Origin: Lophius americanus | Taxonomy: Eukaryota > Chordata > Actinopteri > Lophiiformes > Lophiidae | Reading direction: 5' to 3' | Assembly: GCA_037951165.1 (NCBI GenBank) | Contig: JBBDHG010000028.1 | Location: forward strand, 186,001-250,000 | DNA length: 64,000 nucleotides | Shown: piece by piece, positions 1 through 11,054 of the stretch | How positions within the stretch are numbered: the first letter of the stretch is position 1 | Layout of the letters: each line of letters begins with the position of its first letter | The notes under the pieces: generated by a model | Seen by the model: only the letters and a program-made list of their open reading frames with translations | What the model was told of the DNA's origin: nothing | Databases searched by the model: none | Made by a program: the position numbers and the translations under genes

Positions 1-80
1 TATAGGAGTGAAAAATAAAAAGCAAAAATGTAAAAATAGCAATAACAGATTAAAAAAAAAAAGTCATAAAAGACAAAATA

Positions 81-185
81 AGACCAGGACCCGACAGCAG
101 GGGTATTTCCCTGAAAAGCTCCTTATCACCTGCCTTCTGCAAGCAATCCCCGTGATTGAACTTGAAATGAATAACATTTAAATAT
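81..185 (-). mobile_element. Family H repeat, copy A (partial, hairpin-end segment)
   Basis: This short fragment of the dispersed repeat called family H here carries the CCGACAGCAGGGGTAT block, then CCCTGAAAAGCT and GCAAGCAATCCCCGTGATTG. These match the same ordered blocks in the copies at 41984, 57948 and 62258. The outer hairpin arm is damaged. The strand is given with the hairpin end as the 3' end, as in the Helitron-like interpretation. The copy ends where the AT-rich sequence after base 185 begins. Confidence 0.65.
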
Positions 186-299
186 TGGGCTTGGACATAG
201 TTTGAGTTCAGGAAGTGGTTGACAATATTCATTTAGCACACAATAATCAAAAGAATCCTAAATCATCACCTATCACCTGGTGGATAGGCGATTAGACAT
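186..299. other. Unassigned AT-rich spacer
   Basis: Nothing recognisable lies between the family H fragment and the LINE fragment. Confidence 0.5.
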
Positions 300-750
300 A
301 CTGATGTAGAATTGTGTCCAGTCACCACTTCAAGATGTCTGACACTTCTCCTGATGACCTCTCGTGTTCCTCCGTGGTAGACATGGGTGGGATCAGTCTA
401 TCAGAGAAGGTCCTCTTTAGGATGACCAGGACATCATGGAGTGGATGGGAGGAGTTGACAAGGGTGGCCGAGCACTCCAAACAGAGCCCTCATCTCTGAC
501 ACTGTTGTCAGAGGATCCGGCGCCACTCCAACAAGGTCATGGCATTGAAGATCAGTTTGTTGAGTCCATTGGTGTCAGTCACCCTCAGCCTCCTGTCAAA
601 GCAAACAGCGTGTCGCAGGAAATACTGACCAACGCAGACAGTGAAAACATCCTCAGCTTTGTTGTTGAAGGACCTCAGATAATAGCGGCCACACCGGCTG
701 CAGTGTTTGTTAGAGCAGTCGAGTTCTTGGCAGGTACAACATCATTAACA
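300..750 (-). mobile_element. Rex1/CR1-like LINE, C-terminal end of reverse transcriptase ORF (degenerate)
   Basis: Read on the minus strand, about 150 codons resemble the extreme C-terminal region of a teleost CR1/Rex1-type non-LTR reverse transcriptase. Visible blocks are LRSFNNKAEDVF, then RVTDTNGLNKLIF, then HPLHDVLVILKRTFSDRL, in the order expected after the RT domain (LRRLRSF... then the DKLIRKAS-type block, then HPLHDTL...FSSRL). The frame is broken by stops and small indels between the blocks, so it is a dead copy. The 128-residue plus-strand open frame at 436-822 overlaps it and is an antisense shadow. Family membership is from motif recognition; the exact clade is uncertain. Confidence 0.7.
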
Positions 751-769
751 AAATTCTCACTGGCTGATG

Positions 770-916
770 GGAAGGAAGGAAAGGAGGAGACAGGAGAAAA
801 ACAATATATAGAGAAAATATGAGAAGGGAGAGGACAGGAGAAAAAAAGAGTACAGGAGGAGAGAAATTAAGTAGGAGCAGATAACAGAGGAGAGGTCAGG
901 GGGCCAAATAGAGGGA
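770..916. repeat. Purine-rich (GA-rich) tract
   Basis: About 150 bases on the plus strand are strongly biased to G and A (GGAAGGAAAGGAGGAGACAG and similar) without a fixed period. It is low-complexity sequence and not coding. Confidence 0.75.
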
Positions 917-1422
917 AGCTGTTGGTAAAAGCTCATTTCAACCAAAATAATGGTGGGGAGCAATACCCTGGAGATAATGGAGGGAGAGGAGAGGAAAACA
1001 CAGGATTGAAAATCTGCCTGTTTGTCCGGTAGAGGTCAGAAATCATTAAGGTCCAATCTGTTGCATGAAAATCTTAACATGAAAAAACCCACACAGGCAC
1101 AACCCCCCCACTACCACCCAGATAAACCATCATCTTTATTCAAGATTGCCCCCGGTGTGCATTTTAAGTCGGCTTAGTTAGAAAACCTCCATTTTTTGGA
1201 GGTCTACCTCTCCTTAGCCAGTGCCCACCCCCACATTCCACACCAACCAAAATACACATGTACATCCAAACACACACACACATGCATGCACATTGCTGTG
1301 CTACACAAAAAAAACAACAGGATTAATTTTTTTTTTCGGCCCTGTCAATTTGTTAGACAAATGAGTCTCCACAAATCCAATGATGGAGCGACAGCATATC
1401 CATATATTTACTTAAACGTCAA
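917..1422. other. Unassigned non-coding sequence
   Basis: No recognisable gene or repeat. It includes C- and A-rich stretches leading into the (CA)n repeat. Confidence 0.5.
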
Positions 1423-1472
1423 ACACAGGCACACACACACACAGACACAAACACACACACACACACACACAA
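1423..1472 (+). repeat. (CA)n microsatellite, imperfect
   Basis: A dinucleotide CA run of about 50 bases with a few interruptions (CACAGG, CAGACACAAA). Confidence 0.95.
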
Positions 1473-1789
1473 TTACATCCATCCCTGCAATCCCAGGGAG
1501 CTGTGAGATGGTACCAATGGAAATAGAGGACACCGTTTTCTCCAATAAAATCACAAATAAGCATATTCCCCTGACAGTCTGGATGGGCTCCGAGAGAGAT
1601 GGTCTGTAATATTGCCATTATGGTGAGCATGCACTAGCTGTGTACGTGTGTGAGTACGTGTGTGAGTACGTGTATGCATGTGACTATAAATATATTTCCA
1701 CTCATGGATGGATTGGGGATCTCCACGGTGATTTGTTTGCTTGGATTAAATGTCAGTTTTGGAAATGTGTTGTTGTACCTAAGCTCCTG
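1473..1789. other. Unassigned non-coding sequence
   Basis: Nothing recognisable apart from three copies of a GTGTGAGTACGT-like unit at about 1640-1675. Confidence 0.5.
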
Positions 1790-1808
1790 AGAGAGCGATA
1801 GAGAGAGA

Positions 1809-1839
<31 letters not shown>
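1790..1839 (+). repeat. (GA)n microsatellite
   Basis: A GA dinucleotide run of about 50 bases broken by single C and T substitutions. Confidence 0.95.
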
Positions 1840-2977
1840 CATGAGTAGAAGCAGGTGAGCGGACATTCCTAAGCTGTGTGTGAATGTCTCATCACTGTAT
1901 AACCGGAAACTTTGCAAGTTATAAGTAGAAGTTTCTAGACTATTCATGAATATTCACTTGTGCATGCTTGAATGCTTGTTACTTCTTCAAAATTATTATT
2001 TTCATTATCATTTTCGCTAAACAATCGAGCACATTGAAGAGTAAAAAGATAGCGTTGTTATTTCCACCCTGCCGTGACTTCATCTTAGCCATGGGTCGTA
2101 CAGAATAACTTCCTGATGGAGTCACAGGGGGTGGCGAGGGAGTGAAGAGTGATGCTGAAGATCTGAATGGATGTGATGTGAAGACAGACGTCTGATGAGC
2201 ACAGGAAGACCCCTGGGCGCCGAATGTGATGAGGATTGAAGGTGAATAGGGTGGAGGAGGGCAGTATCGATTTGACTGAATGAAAACTGACAGCAGGAGA
2301 GAGTGGAACAGTTTTAAACTTTGACAGCAACAAAATGATTGGCTCACGGGGGTCTTGAAAAATATGATTAACTGGTTTAACTGTAAGAGGGAAATGCCCA
2401 GGGTCAGCTGATTGAGTCGATACTACCTGAAACAATAACAGCGAGAAGCTATAAAATGACTCTGTTATGATCCTCAGGAGCAGTTGCATCCTCGCTCCCT
2501 TAGATGGAAATGTGTACGATACACCCTGAGGCAACACCAGTGCGGAAAATGTGGCCATTACCAGAATAAGCACCTCATTCATCCTCCAAAAAATAACAAC
2601 AACCTCAGATTAGTCCCGACAAAAAAAAAAAAAAAGAAACAATCCTGCATCTTTGCCAGCAGAGGCAGCGCCAGAGCAGTGTCACTACATCAAGGTGGAG
2701 ATGCATCTCCTCTCAATGTGCTCTTCCTCTCTGGAGGAGATGTCACATGTTGAGTAAGAGGATAATGAGCTGAAGATGAGCTTCATTACTGGTGTGAGCA
2801 TGTGCATATGTCTTGTAGATTTTAGTTTCCCCATATTTCCTTGTGGATGCTTTTGACTGTGTGTTTGAAGTGCTTTGTGTTGTTTTGTGTTTATGCTAAT
2901 CTATTACTGTTTCATGCATGCATTTAGTTTGACGAGTTCACCTGATTTTCCTTCCTGTCACACTGGAATAACCAGGC
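1840..2977. other. Unassigned non-coding sequence with one antisense 165-codon open frame
   Basis: No domain or repeat is recognised. A minus-strand open frame at 2085-2582 starts with a hydrophobic stretch (MNEVLILVMATFSALVLPQG) that resembles a signal peptide by chance composition. It has no recognisable domain, no flanking splice or promoter context and a composition like its surroundings, so I do not call it a gene. A 15-base A run lies at 2621-2635. Confidence 0.4.
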
Positions 2978-3420
2978 CTTTTAAGCTCTTATTTCTATGA
3001 CAGAGCCGGATTTTAATCGCTACAGACATGAACAGAGCACTGGCAACTAATTAGTGGCCAGGAGGAGGGACTAACCCGAGAGGTCAAAGAGATCACCTGC
3101 AGGAAGACGGCACCTGAGGTTATGGCAACCCAAGGATGTGGCATCAATGGAGTAATATGCCCAAAGGCTGAAAATTACGACATGGCAGGCAGCGGCGGAG
3201 CAAGAAGCTCTGCCTAGAGTAGCTGAGAGCACTCCGTATGCGTACCGTAGAGGCTCACAAAAATACTGTGGCATGTGAGAACAAGTTTTGACTGTCTACG
3301 CGGTGTTCCCAGAACTACCGCTGGGTCTACTGCAGGTTCCTCGACATCGAGTGGAGGGATGAAGCAAAGCAGCAGGTCAACCCTGAGAGAATCCCAGTAT
3401 TAACAGAGAATGTAATTGGT
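2978..3420. other. Unrecognised segment, less AT-rich than neighbours
   Basis: This stretch of about 440 bases is visibly richer in G and C than the flanks and contains no long open frame. It could be an old repeat or a conserved non-coding block. I recognise nothing specific in it. Confidence 0.3.
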
Positions 3421-3870
3421 TTTAGTTTCTTGACTTAAGAATGGACTTTTCTGAGCATTTTATCGCTGGTCTCTTGCAATTGAAAACCCAACCTTTCATA
3501 TAGTTTATTTATATTTTAGACTCTACTTGTACCATAATTACTGTACCTGGCTGTTTTAACCTTATTCCTGTACCACCCCCTACATCACACAGACATGTCA
3601 ACATAGTTGAGTGCTCAACTGTAAATATTACATTGAAATTCCTTTAACATTTTTCAATATTTGTAAGAAAATGGAAAAAAATTTTTATTAAAAATATAAA
3701 ACACTTGTTGTTGGCTTGACCGTCAACTGTTGTTTCCAGTAAGTTATTAGTCATCCCTTCATAATATAGGTAGCACAAATATTTTCTTCAGCTAAACTCA
3801 GCAGAAATTAGTTTCTATAGGTGCTTCAATGGGCAGAAAATCCATTAGGCTTATTAGAGGAGGGATTGGT
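3421..3870. other. Unassigned AT-rich sequence
   Basis: AT-rich with several A and T runs. No gene or repeat is recognised. Confidence 0.5.
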
Positions 3871-3993
3871 GAGTGAGTGAGTGAGTGAGTGAGTGAGTGA
3901 GTGAGTGAGTGAGTGAGTGAGTGAGTGAGTGAGTGAGTGAGTGAGTGAGTGAGTGAGTGAGTGAGTGAGTGAGTGAGAGAGTGAGTGAGTGAG
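3871..3993 (+). repeat. (GTGA)n tetranucleotide microsatellite
   Basis: About 30 tandem GTGA units run nearly without interruption for 123 bases, with one GAGA variant near 3976. Minus-strand frames reading S-L-T-H repeats are translations of this array, not proteins. Confidence 0.97.
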
Positions 3994-4149
3994 AAAAAAT
4001 TGATCATGAGAAGTAATGTATGTTATAGGTCCCAGTTTGACACTGAAATACAATCAAGGTATGGATCCATTAATTTTGAAATCTTTTCATATGCAAATCC
4101 ACTGACAGCAAGTATTTACTTTACAAAAGTATATACAAGTACTTTTCCT

Positions 4150-4487
4150 TCGGCCTATATGCTGTTGTTCCCAAAAGCGGGAGTATATCCTGGAGAAGTT
4201 CCCAACCCTATTCATTGTACAAGCAATACCAACTGATTTAGTTGTCTGTAGTAAATAAAGCAGTCGATTAAATAGAATTGATTCATATTCACCAAATTTG
4301 GACTAAATCAGACCAACTGTTAGGAAGTTATGGCCGAAAAACAGCATTTTAAAAAAGTTCCCCCTATTACATTAAATATTAACTATAATTTAAAACATGA
4401 TGTATAGAAGATAGATCTCTTGTTTCGATTCATATGCACCAAGTTTTAACTAAATCGGATCAACGGTTGAGAAATGATTGCAATAAC
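4150..4487 (-). mobile_element. Family H repeat, copy B
   Basis: The hairpin-side block (CTATATGCTGTTGTTCCC, then GTATATCCTGGAGAAGTTCC, then GTACAAGCAATACC) is followed by two internal units. Each contains the motif TTCATAT(T/G)CACCAA, then ACTAAATC, then CAAC, at about 4278 and 4427, roughly 149 bases apart. The same units occur in copies C, E, F and H. The far subterminal repeat is not recognisable here, so this copy is truncated at that side. Confidence 0.8.
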
Positions 4488-5160
4488 ACAAAGGATTTGC
4501 ACTGGACATGGCGCCTGTGATAATGATAGGTAAATATAATTTCTTAAACTATTTATCATAAAGGAACCTCACTTAATGACAGTCATGGAAGATGTCGTCC
4601 TTTTGACACTTGAAGGCCACCGTAATTTCTTGCATAGGGACGGGTGATCTCATGTGTAACTAAACTTGCAATATAGGGCATTAACAGTAGATGACAGCAA
4701 TTTTACACACCTCTATTAGATAAATACAAACAATCCTGATCCAAAACCAAACTCATGACCCTAAAACCAAAATTAAAAACACCTAATTAAATCTGCTATT
4801 ACATATAGATTTTTTTTAGAGCTACACTAAATTTGCCGCAGGCAAATACCAAAAGGTGATCTACTTATCATTCCCTGAGAGATTCATTATTTTATCATTA
4901 ATGGAGGGGAAAAATGGCCTCATAGACTTAGAATTATGTCAGGAACTCCAACCTAAAAACTATGCCAAATCAATATACTGAACAAGAAACTGATTTCAAA
5001 AACGTATCGGTTGGGGCCTCGGTTAAAAACAGCCGCCTCTGGCTTTGTTAACCAGCAAGGTGCCCGCATGAAAAATACTACTGTTGTCAAAGAACTAAAA
5101 GATTGAGGAGGTGGGACAACTGCCTACACCAACGAGGAGTGTGGAAAAGAGGATGAGAAG
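4488..5160. other. Unassigned AT-rich sequence
   Basis: No gene or repeat is recognised in this interval of about 670 bases. Confidence 0.5.
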
Positions 5161-5665
5161 TGAATGTGGGCAGGGTGGAGTGGATGGAGGAGAGTGTCAG
5201 GAGTTATCTGTGACAGAAGTGTAGCAGCTAAAGTGAAGGCAAAGGTTTATAAGATGGTAGCGAGATCAGCCTTTCTGTATGGTTTGAAGACAGCGGCTCT
5301 GACCAAAAGAGCGGAGGCAGAGCAGAAGATAATAATGTTGTTTGGGAGTGATGAGGATGGACAGGATTAGAAACAAGCACATCAGAGGGACAGCCCAGTT
5401 AAGACGTCTTGGACACAAAGTAAGAGAGGCCAGATTGAGATGTTGTGGACCTGTGAAAAGGAGGGATAGTGGATCTATTGGTAGAATGATGGTTGAGATG
5501 GAGCTGCCATTCAGGAGAAAAAGGGGAAGACCAAAGCGAAGGTTGTGATGATAGAGGACATATAGTTGGTTTTTGTGACAGGAGAAGACGCAGAGGACAG
5601 GGCAAGATGGAAACAGAATTTCTGCTGTGGAGGCCCCTAATGGGAGCAGTTGAAATAAGAAGACA
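5161..5665 (+). mobile_element. RTE-like LINE, C-terminal end of reverse transcriptase ORF (5'-truncated, frameshifted)
   Basis: Two overlapping open frames together show the characteristic C-terminus of a fish RTE-type (BovB-like) retrotransposon protein. Frame 1 (5164-5370) reads GWRRVSGVICDRSVAAKVKA then FLYGLKTAALTKRAEAEQK. Frame 2 (5342-5548) continues GVMRMDRIRNKHIRGTAQL, then KVREARLRCCGPVKRRDSGS and RKRGRPKRRL. The change of frame around 5340-5370 marks a frameshift. The RT catalytic core is absent, as expected for 5' truncation. A second copy of the same family lies on the other strand at 62500-62880. The antisense open frames at 5266-5694 and 5399-5668 are shadows. Confidence 0.85.
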
Positions 5666-6326
5666 CATTTACCTGTCATGGACATTTTAGGCAACCATTG
5701 ATTTTGTGTCTGGAGAAAAGCAGAAAAAAAAGGATTCAGATTTCTTTTTTTCTGAAAGAACTTTTTTCCTATTCTTTAAGAGAGAGTGAGCACTTCTGTC
5801 TGTTACGCAAAAACTATCAGACAGATTGTATTTTATTATTATATATTTTTTTATTTATGTAGAAGAGTTGGAATTATAGCAACAAAAGAGCATTTTTTAA
5901 TTATGGAACATGTCTGGATAAAGTGGCTTATTCAGGATTACATTTTTTTCCACTGAAAGAAGTACGTCATTTTCAAGACTGCTCAGTTAAGGCAGAGGAT
6001 CCATGATTTTTTTTCACTTTCTGTAACATTGGTAGAATCTTGAGGATAGCTATCAAATCAAAAAATAAGGTAACGGACAGATTTATATCAAAATTGATAT
6101 CAAAGACTGTCATTGGAGGAAGGCCCAGTTGATTTTTAGAAGAATGTGATATATCCTCGGGAACAACAGCTTCCATGCTGAAGGAATCTAAATAAAGTTG
6201 TTGCATAGAAATGTGACCTTCGAAAAGGAATATTCAGCTTGTTCCTAGGTATAACATTTGAGTCGACTTTAACTAACCTTTCTATTGTAAAACAGTTAGA
6301 GATTGTATTGACCCGTTCCATGTTTG
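5666..6326. other. Unassigned AT-rich sequence
   Basis: No gene is recognised. Several T runs are present. Confidence 0.5.
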
Positions 6327-6782
6327 AACTACACCTTTGCTGTAGTCCCTGACAGCAAAGGTGTATCCCCAAAATGTCAACAATCCCTTGTGTGAAAATG
6401 ATCCATTAAATAGTTTGTGAGTTATGCACAGAAAACAGTGTTTTTCATCAGAATAGATCTTCCTAGTGAGTAAAATATGAACTATTGAAGTATTACACAA
6501 TGTACACAAGATAGATTTCCTCGACTTGACTAAATTGGACCAGCAGTTGAGAAATTATGTCCAAAAACTTTTTGAGATAAAGCTTGCCCTCCTGTTGGAA
6601 ATATATAACCAACCTTTCCCAATCATCCATCATTCCAGTTAATCCTTACTCTACAGCTATGTGGGTATGAAATATGAAAATGAGCCATATGATTTGAGTT
6701 ATCGTGTTAACACTAGGGATCTTCAGCAGATGCAGCAGTCTTGATGAAGATTCCATCATACACCCTACTTTTCGGGTATATA
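6327..6782 (-). mobile_element. Family H repeat, copy C (both ends present)
   Basis: The left end has a clear hairpin, CTTTGCTGT / ACAGCAAAG, with an 8-base loop at about 6334-6359. It is followed by GTGTATCCCCAAAATGTC. One internal unit (ACTAAATTGGACCAGCAGTTG) lies near 6530. The right side has the conserved GATCTTCAGCAG...GATGAAGATTCCATCATA block and ends CTTTTCGGGTATATA, the inverted counterpart of the left TAT(C)CCCGAAAA block. The total is about 456 bases, with no coding capacity. Confidence 0.85.
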
Positions 6783-6795
6783 ATTATATATATAG

Positions 6796-6856
6796 ATAAA
6801 CAGATACATAGATGGATAGATACTTTATTTATCCAAGTAGGAATTCAAGACATGTT
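6796..6856 (-). mobile_element. Short LINE 3' tail remnant (Rex1/CR1-like)
   Basis: GATGGATAGATACTTTATTT followed by ATCCAAGTAGGAATTCAAGAC resembles the complement of the common teleost LINE 3' terminus (GATA-type tail, then TACTTTATTNATCCC...GGAAATTCAAG). Only the last few tens of bases are present. Confidence 0.5.
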
Positions 6857-7312
6857 ATTGTCTAATGCTATTGCTTTTTGGATGATGTTGTAGAGTGACC
6901 AGGCAAAGGACCATGCATTTCATTGTAATTTTCAGTAATTATGTTATTCAAAAGAATAAAGTGATTATATTTTTCACATATTTCTGTTGCTGAGTTGAGA
7001 TATTTGACTACGCCTTTCTGATCTACTACATAACCGCTACTGACTGGCCTCGGCATGTTCCCTGGTAGTAGGTAGGTTCAAAGTGTGAAGGAAGGTTCTG
7101 AAATGCTGAGTTGTAAAAGCAGGAGGTAAGATTGCATGCATCTTGTTGACACCTTAACACCTCCCTCAACCTATTAGCAACCTCCTGGAACACCCTTGCA
7201 TGTGGCGAGGGACGTTACCAACGCGTCCATCAGGTGAACCCCATTGCTCAGTGGGTATGTTTGTTGTATGTTTTTTGGTATTTGGTATTTCTTTTGAGAA
7301 ACAAATATTGAC
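6857..7312. other. Unassigned sequence
   Basis: No gene is recognised. Confidence 0.45.
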
Positions 7313-8369
7313 AAACGAGTGGTAATTATTTGTTTTGAGATAAGAGAATCAAAATTGACTTAAAAAACATAGACCAAATAGGGCTGAATGAAATTTGAAA
7401 ATATGTTTGTTTTTAATTTTCTAATTTGATAATGATAAAATAAAATCACGAGGAGACAGAATAAAGATATGGTTTGTTTTTCTGTTTTCTGAGACCGGAT
7501 GTGGTCGTTTATGAGAGAATGACAGCGGCTCATTGAACGCTGTCAATTATCACTTCATTCCTCAAAAAACAGCGATTCATTTTTAAATTAATATGAAGAA
7601 GTTAGGGGTTGATTTTAAACTCTGCAAACTGGTCCTGTCTGCAATGCTTTCTAAGGTCTTTACTCTTAAAATGAATAGAACCGCTGACACACACAGAGCC
7701 ACAGCATTAACACCAGTTAGTTGTCCAAATGTTGTGGTCGATTGCTTTATATTGTACACAGCTGGAAACCGATGTAATTCCCCAGATGTGCACCCGTGTC
7801 CAATAATACCTGATCGATTTTGCTGCAGTACGTTACATCCAACTGATGATTACTGCATGATCCATCCTGTAGCTGACAGGAACACCCTGGTTTAGCTGGT
7901 TTATGGTTATAATAAAGATCCCACTGGGAGTGTACTACGGACTGCAGCTGTTCATTTCTTGTGCTTCCGTATGGTGACATGGACCATCCTAAAAAGGGCA
8001 TTTGTGATTGGTCCGGAAATATGAACGCCATCTTTTACTGTTTAGACCAAAAAACAATCATTTTAACCTTCACCGTGTATTTATATGAGTCAGTGACTGG
8101 TTGTAATGTTTCGGCTGATCGCTGGTTGTATTAGCGGGTATAATCAAGATTATTATCGGTGCTAAACGACCACATCCGGTCTCAGGAAAAAAAAATGTTT
8201 GTTTCTGAATCCTCATGATTTTACTTTTAATATAATCAAGGCAGGAAATGATAATCAACCCATTTTTCTAATTTCTTTCTCTGTAGTGGATCTCGAAAAG
8301 GGAAAACGCCTTGTTTTTCAATTTTGATTCTTGTATCTCAAAACAAAAAACAAAAATTACCACTCGTTT
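7313..8369. mobile_element. Non-autonomous DNA transposon with ~200-bp terminal inverted repeats
   Basis: The left arm (7313-7511) and right arm (8163-8369) are inverted copies of each other. Both outer ends read AAACGAGTGGTAAT going inwards, followed by TTGTTTTGAGATA and AGAATCAAAATTGA. Both inner ends read GAGACCGGATGTGGTCGTTTA or its complement. The 650-base centre holds short open frames on both strands (7593-7895 plus, 7747-8031 minus) that overlap, have no recognisable transposase motif and look like noise. Target-site duplications could not be set with certainty. Length and architecture fit a long-TIR MITE. The superfamily is not identified. Confidence 0.85.
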
Positions 8370-8974
8370 TCTGTAATTCAATATTAGCTCATGAAAGCAA
8401 AAACGAAAGATCAAATCATACAAGGACCGTTCAGCTGCTCAACCAACACTAAAGACTTTTTCAGTGCTTATGCAGAAGAATGTCTCATCAAAAATGGGAG
8501 CAGACTTTATAAGCAAAGCTTCAATGGTCTTGTCTCGCATTATCTAACAGTAGTCATTAAAATTTTCTTTCCAAGTGCTGTGGAGAATTTTTATCTCTGC
8601 CCTTTAAGTCAAACTCACTGAACTTACCAAAGGATATCCTACTGTTCACTTATGAACACCTGCAACCGCCTTTATTCATTTATATTTTCACATCAAAAGA
8701 GCTTTTAAAGCCGCAAAGTAGGCCGCTTATCCCGAGTAAAATGCATACGCATTCATATAAATTAATAGTGAATGTATTTCAATTATGTCCATAACTGTAA
8801 CTGCGTTTATTAAAAAAAGTCTTACAAATTTAGCATAATTAAGCTCCTGCATCCCACTTTAAGGTCTGGGGCATAAACGGATATCAGTTGTGCTCAACAG
8901 CTGCTTAAATCTATCCATTCACAGCGACACACTTTAACCGTGTTACCGGCATCTTTTCAAATGTAATTTAGCCA
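8370..8974. other. Unassigned sequence
   Basis: No gene or repeat is recognised. Confidence 0.5.
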
Positions 8975-9235
8975 TTCATCCAGCATGGGGCTGGTCAGTG
9001 GCATCCCTCCCTCGCCATTTCCACCTATTCCTAACAGAACCTCATTAGTAATCAGTCTCGGCAGAGTCATCAGCCACCACCACTATCCAAACTCCAATGC
9101 AGGGATAAATCTTGTTACCGGTCAGGGCAGATATCCTGTGATCAAAATCTCCCTAGGAGTCCTTCTGACTAATTATCATATATAATCTGTCTTAATAAAC
9201 ATTCATCTCCATATTATGCTCTCTCTCTGTTGTGT
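8975..9235 (+). mobile_element. Family S repeat, copy 1 (LTR-like)
   Basis: Shares with 13991-14262 and the complement of 25200-25560 the ordered blocks GCAGAGTCATCAGCCACCAC, then TATCCA, then GATCA(C/A)AATCTCCCT, then a CATAT(A/C)ATCTGT-like end. An AATAAA-type signal follows near the end. Short frames across it are not conserved as protein between copies, so I treat it as a non-coding dispersed element resembling an LTR or SINE-like unit. Confidence 0.7.
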
Positions 9236-11054
9236 GACATATTTTTTTAATTATTTAGCTTATGAGTGAGTTAAGCAAATATTGCAAAGTTGGCTATTTT
9301 AGCAACCTGTGGGCAGATTAGTCAACAACTTCAACCCTTAATAATTTAATAGGCAAGAGAATAAATGGATAAAAGATGTTTTATAATTTTGTAATATTTA
9401 TATTATTAGCCAATGAGCCTTTTTTACAGCTTAATCAAGGAGAATCTGCTGTGACTTTCTTCCAGACAATTGGGGGTCTGACTTGTATTGTTATGTTAAC
9501 AAAGGAAGTTAGTTTGAAAAGTAAAAACATTACAAATGAAAAAAGAAACCAACAGGTGTTGGCTTACACCTTGTATGGGTATGGAGGCACAAAGATGCAA
9601 TCATCGTAGGGGTGCAGCACTAAGTACAGTTATCGTTCTCTTTCTAGCCACTAGGGGCATCACATAGAATATAACAATGAGTCAAGGAGGCAATTTGTCT
9701 TTTCAGCATTTGTCTACGAAGGGCAAAACCTTCAACAGGATACAAGAACGGAGGAATGGCTTTAAGAACAAATGATGACAATAACAATATGTGGGAAAGA
9801 CGGCAGGTCAAAATCTTTGATTCCATTTTAGTGTAAGTGTTCAACCCACTGCTCTTGGTAGCAGTCAACAGGTAAGTCAAGCAGAAACATCAAATTAGAG
9901 AGCGAGTCCATGAGAGATTCCATGTGTTGCAGTGTTGCTATGTGATTCCATTGTTCACAATGTTTTAATGATGCATAAGTAAGTTTTCTCTCTAGAAGTT
10001 GATGTTGATATTGATGCAAACATCCATACAAACACGCATACATGTTTGTATGCAGTTTACAAACATTTATGATCCGTGTCTGTATCTTGTTAAACGAACG
10101 TTTCCTCTCTATCCCTGAGGGGGAATAAAATGTCAGAACTGATTAAAAGGTTTCGCATAAACAACCTGTCATTCCTGTGATGTTGCTTAGTTCAATGGGT
10201 ATGTGTCGAAATAAACAATTTTCTCCTAGAAAATTGCAAACCGGAGAATCAATACTACGCTGTCTTTCCAAATTATACTTCGCGACAAGTAGGGCGCAGT
10301 GACTTTGTGCATTCATTAATAGTAATCCAGGCTTTTACTGCCAAATGAACTTTATGTTACCATGGAACAATTGGGATTTAACCATAAATATCTCCAGCAC
10401 ATTCTCTACCCATCCTAATTATGTCTGGCTTTACCTCTTCTCAGCTGCAACTTTTTCTTTCCAGTACGTTCTTCAATGCACAGAGTAATTGACCCAAAAC
10501 TGGTTGATTGACTAGATTCAAGCATCTCGTGCTGCAACTGTTGTATTCAGCCGTGGTGATTTTTTTTTCCATTTAAACTATTATGTGTGAGCAAAGTATA
10601 TTTTCACCCACTGCATTCCATATGTTATAGGAGTTATGTGCTTTACAGTATAAAACACACTGATTCACTGACAAACTACTGATGTGAGAATTCTAACTGT
10701 GGTTTCAGAAATTAATTAATTCATATTTATTACATTATTATAACAATATTTTTTCAAAAAGAGGCATACATGAACAAGTGGGTACGTGCGATTTTTAAAT
10801 GTATTTCAAATTTATTTTTAAATGTTTTAAAATTTTTGCTATGCATAATTCCTCAAATAATTCTAGGAAAAAAGTATAAAAAAGAAAATATGCAAATGTT
10901 GAGCCAAATGAGCCAATTTTTTTTTTTATATTCCCAAAAAGTCGGGGGTACTATGGAATCGTCATTGCCGTGTCCACAGCTGCTACAGATCCTTCATGTT
11001 GGCACCATTAACTCAGTTTTTCATGGATCATTTTCAAATTTTAATGCATAACAC
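9236..11054. other. Unassigned AT-rich non-coding sequence
   Basis: About 1.8 kb with no recognisable gene, exon or repeat. The open frames here (for example 9376-9609, 9828-10043, 10770-11051) have no domain and no conserved motif. Confidence 0.5.

Noticed and set aside
436..822. 128-codon plus-strand open frame
   Set aside because: It is antisense to the Rex1/CR1-like LINE fragment, whose minus-strand translation carries the recognisable motifs.
2085..2582. 165-codon minus-strand frame with a signal-peptide-like start
   Set aside because: The hydrophobic start is the only feature; there is no domain, splice context or promoter. A frame of this length can arise by chance in 64 kb.
3871..3993. 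Could regularly spaced units represent a CRISPR-like array
   Set aside because: Units are contiguous tetranucleotides with no spacers, in a vertebrate context.
3798..4053. Two minus-strand open frames with S-L-T-H repeats
   Set aside because: They are translations of the (GTGA)n microsatellite.
5266..5694. 142-codon minus-strand open frame
   Set aside because: It is the antisense shadow of the RTE-like fragment, whose plus-strand frames carry the motifs.
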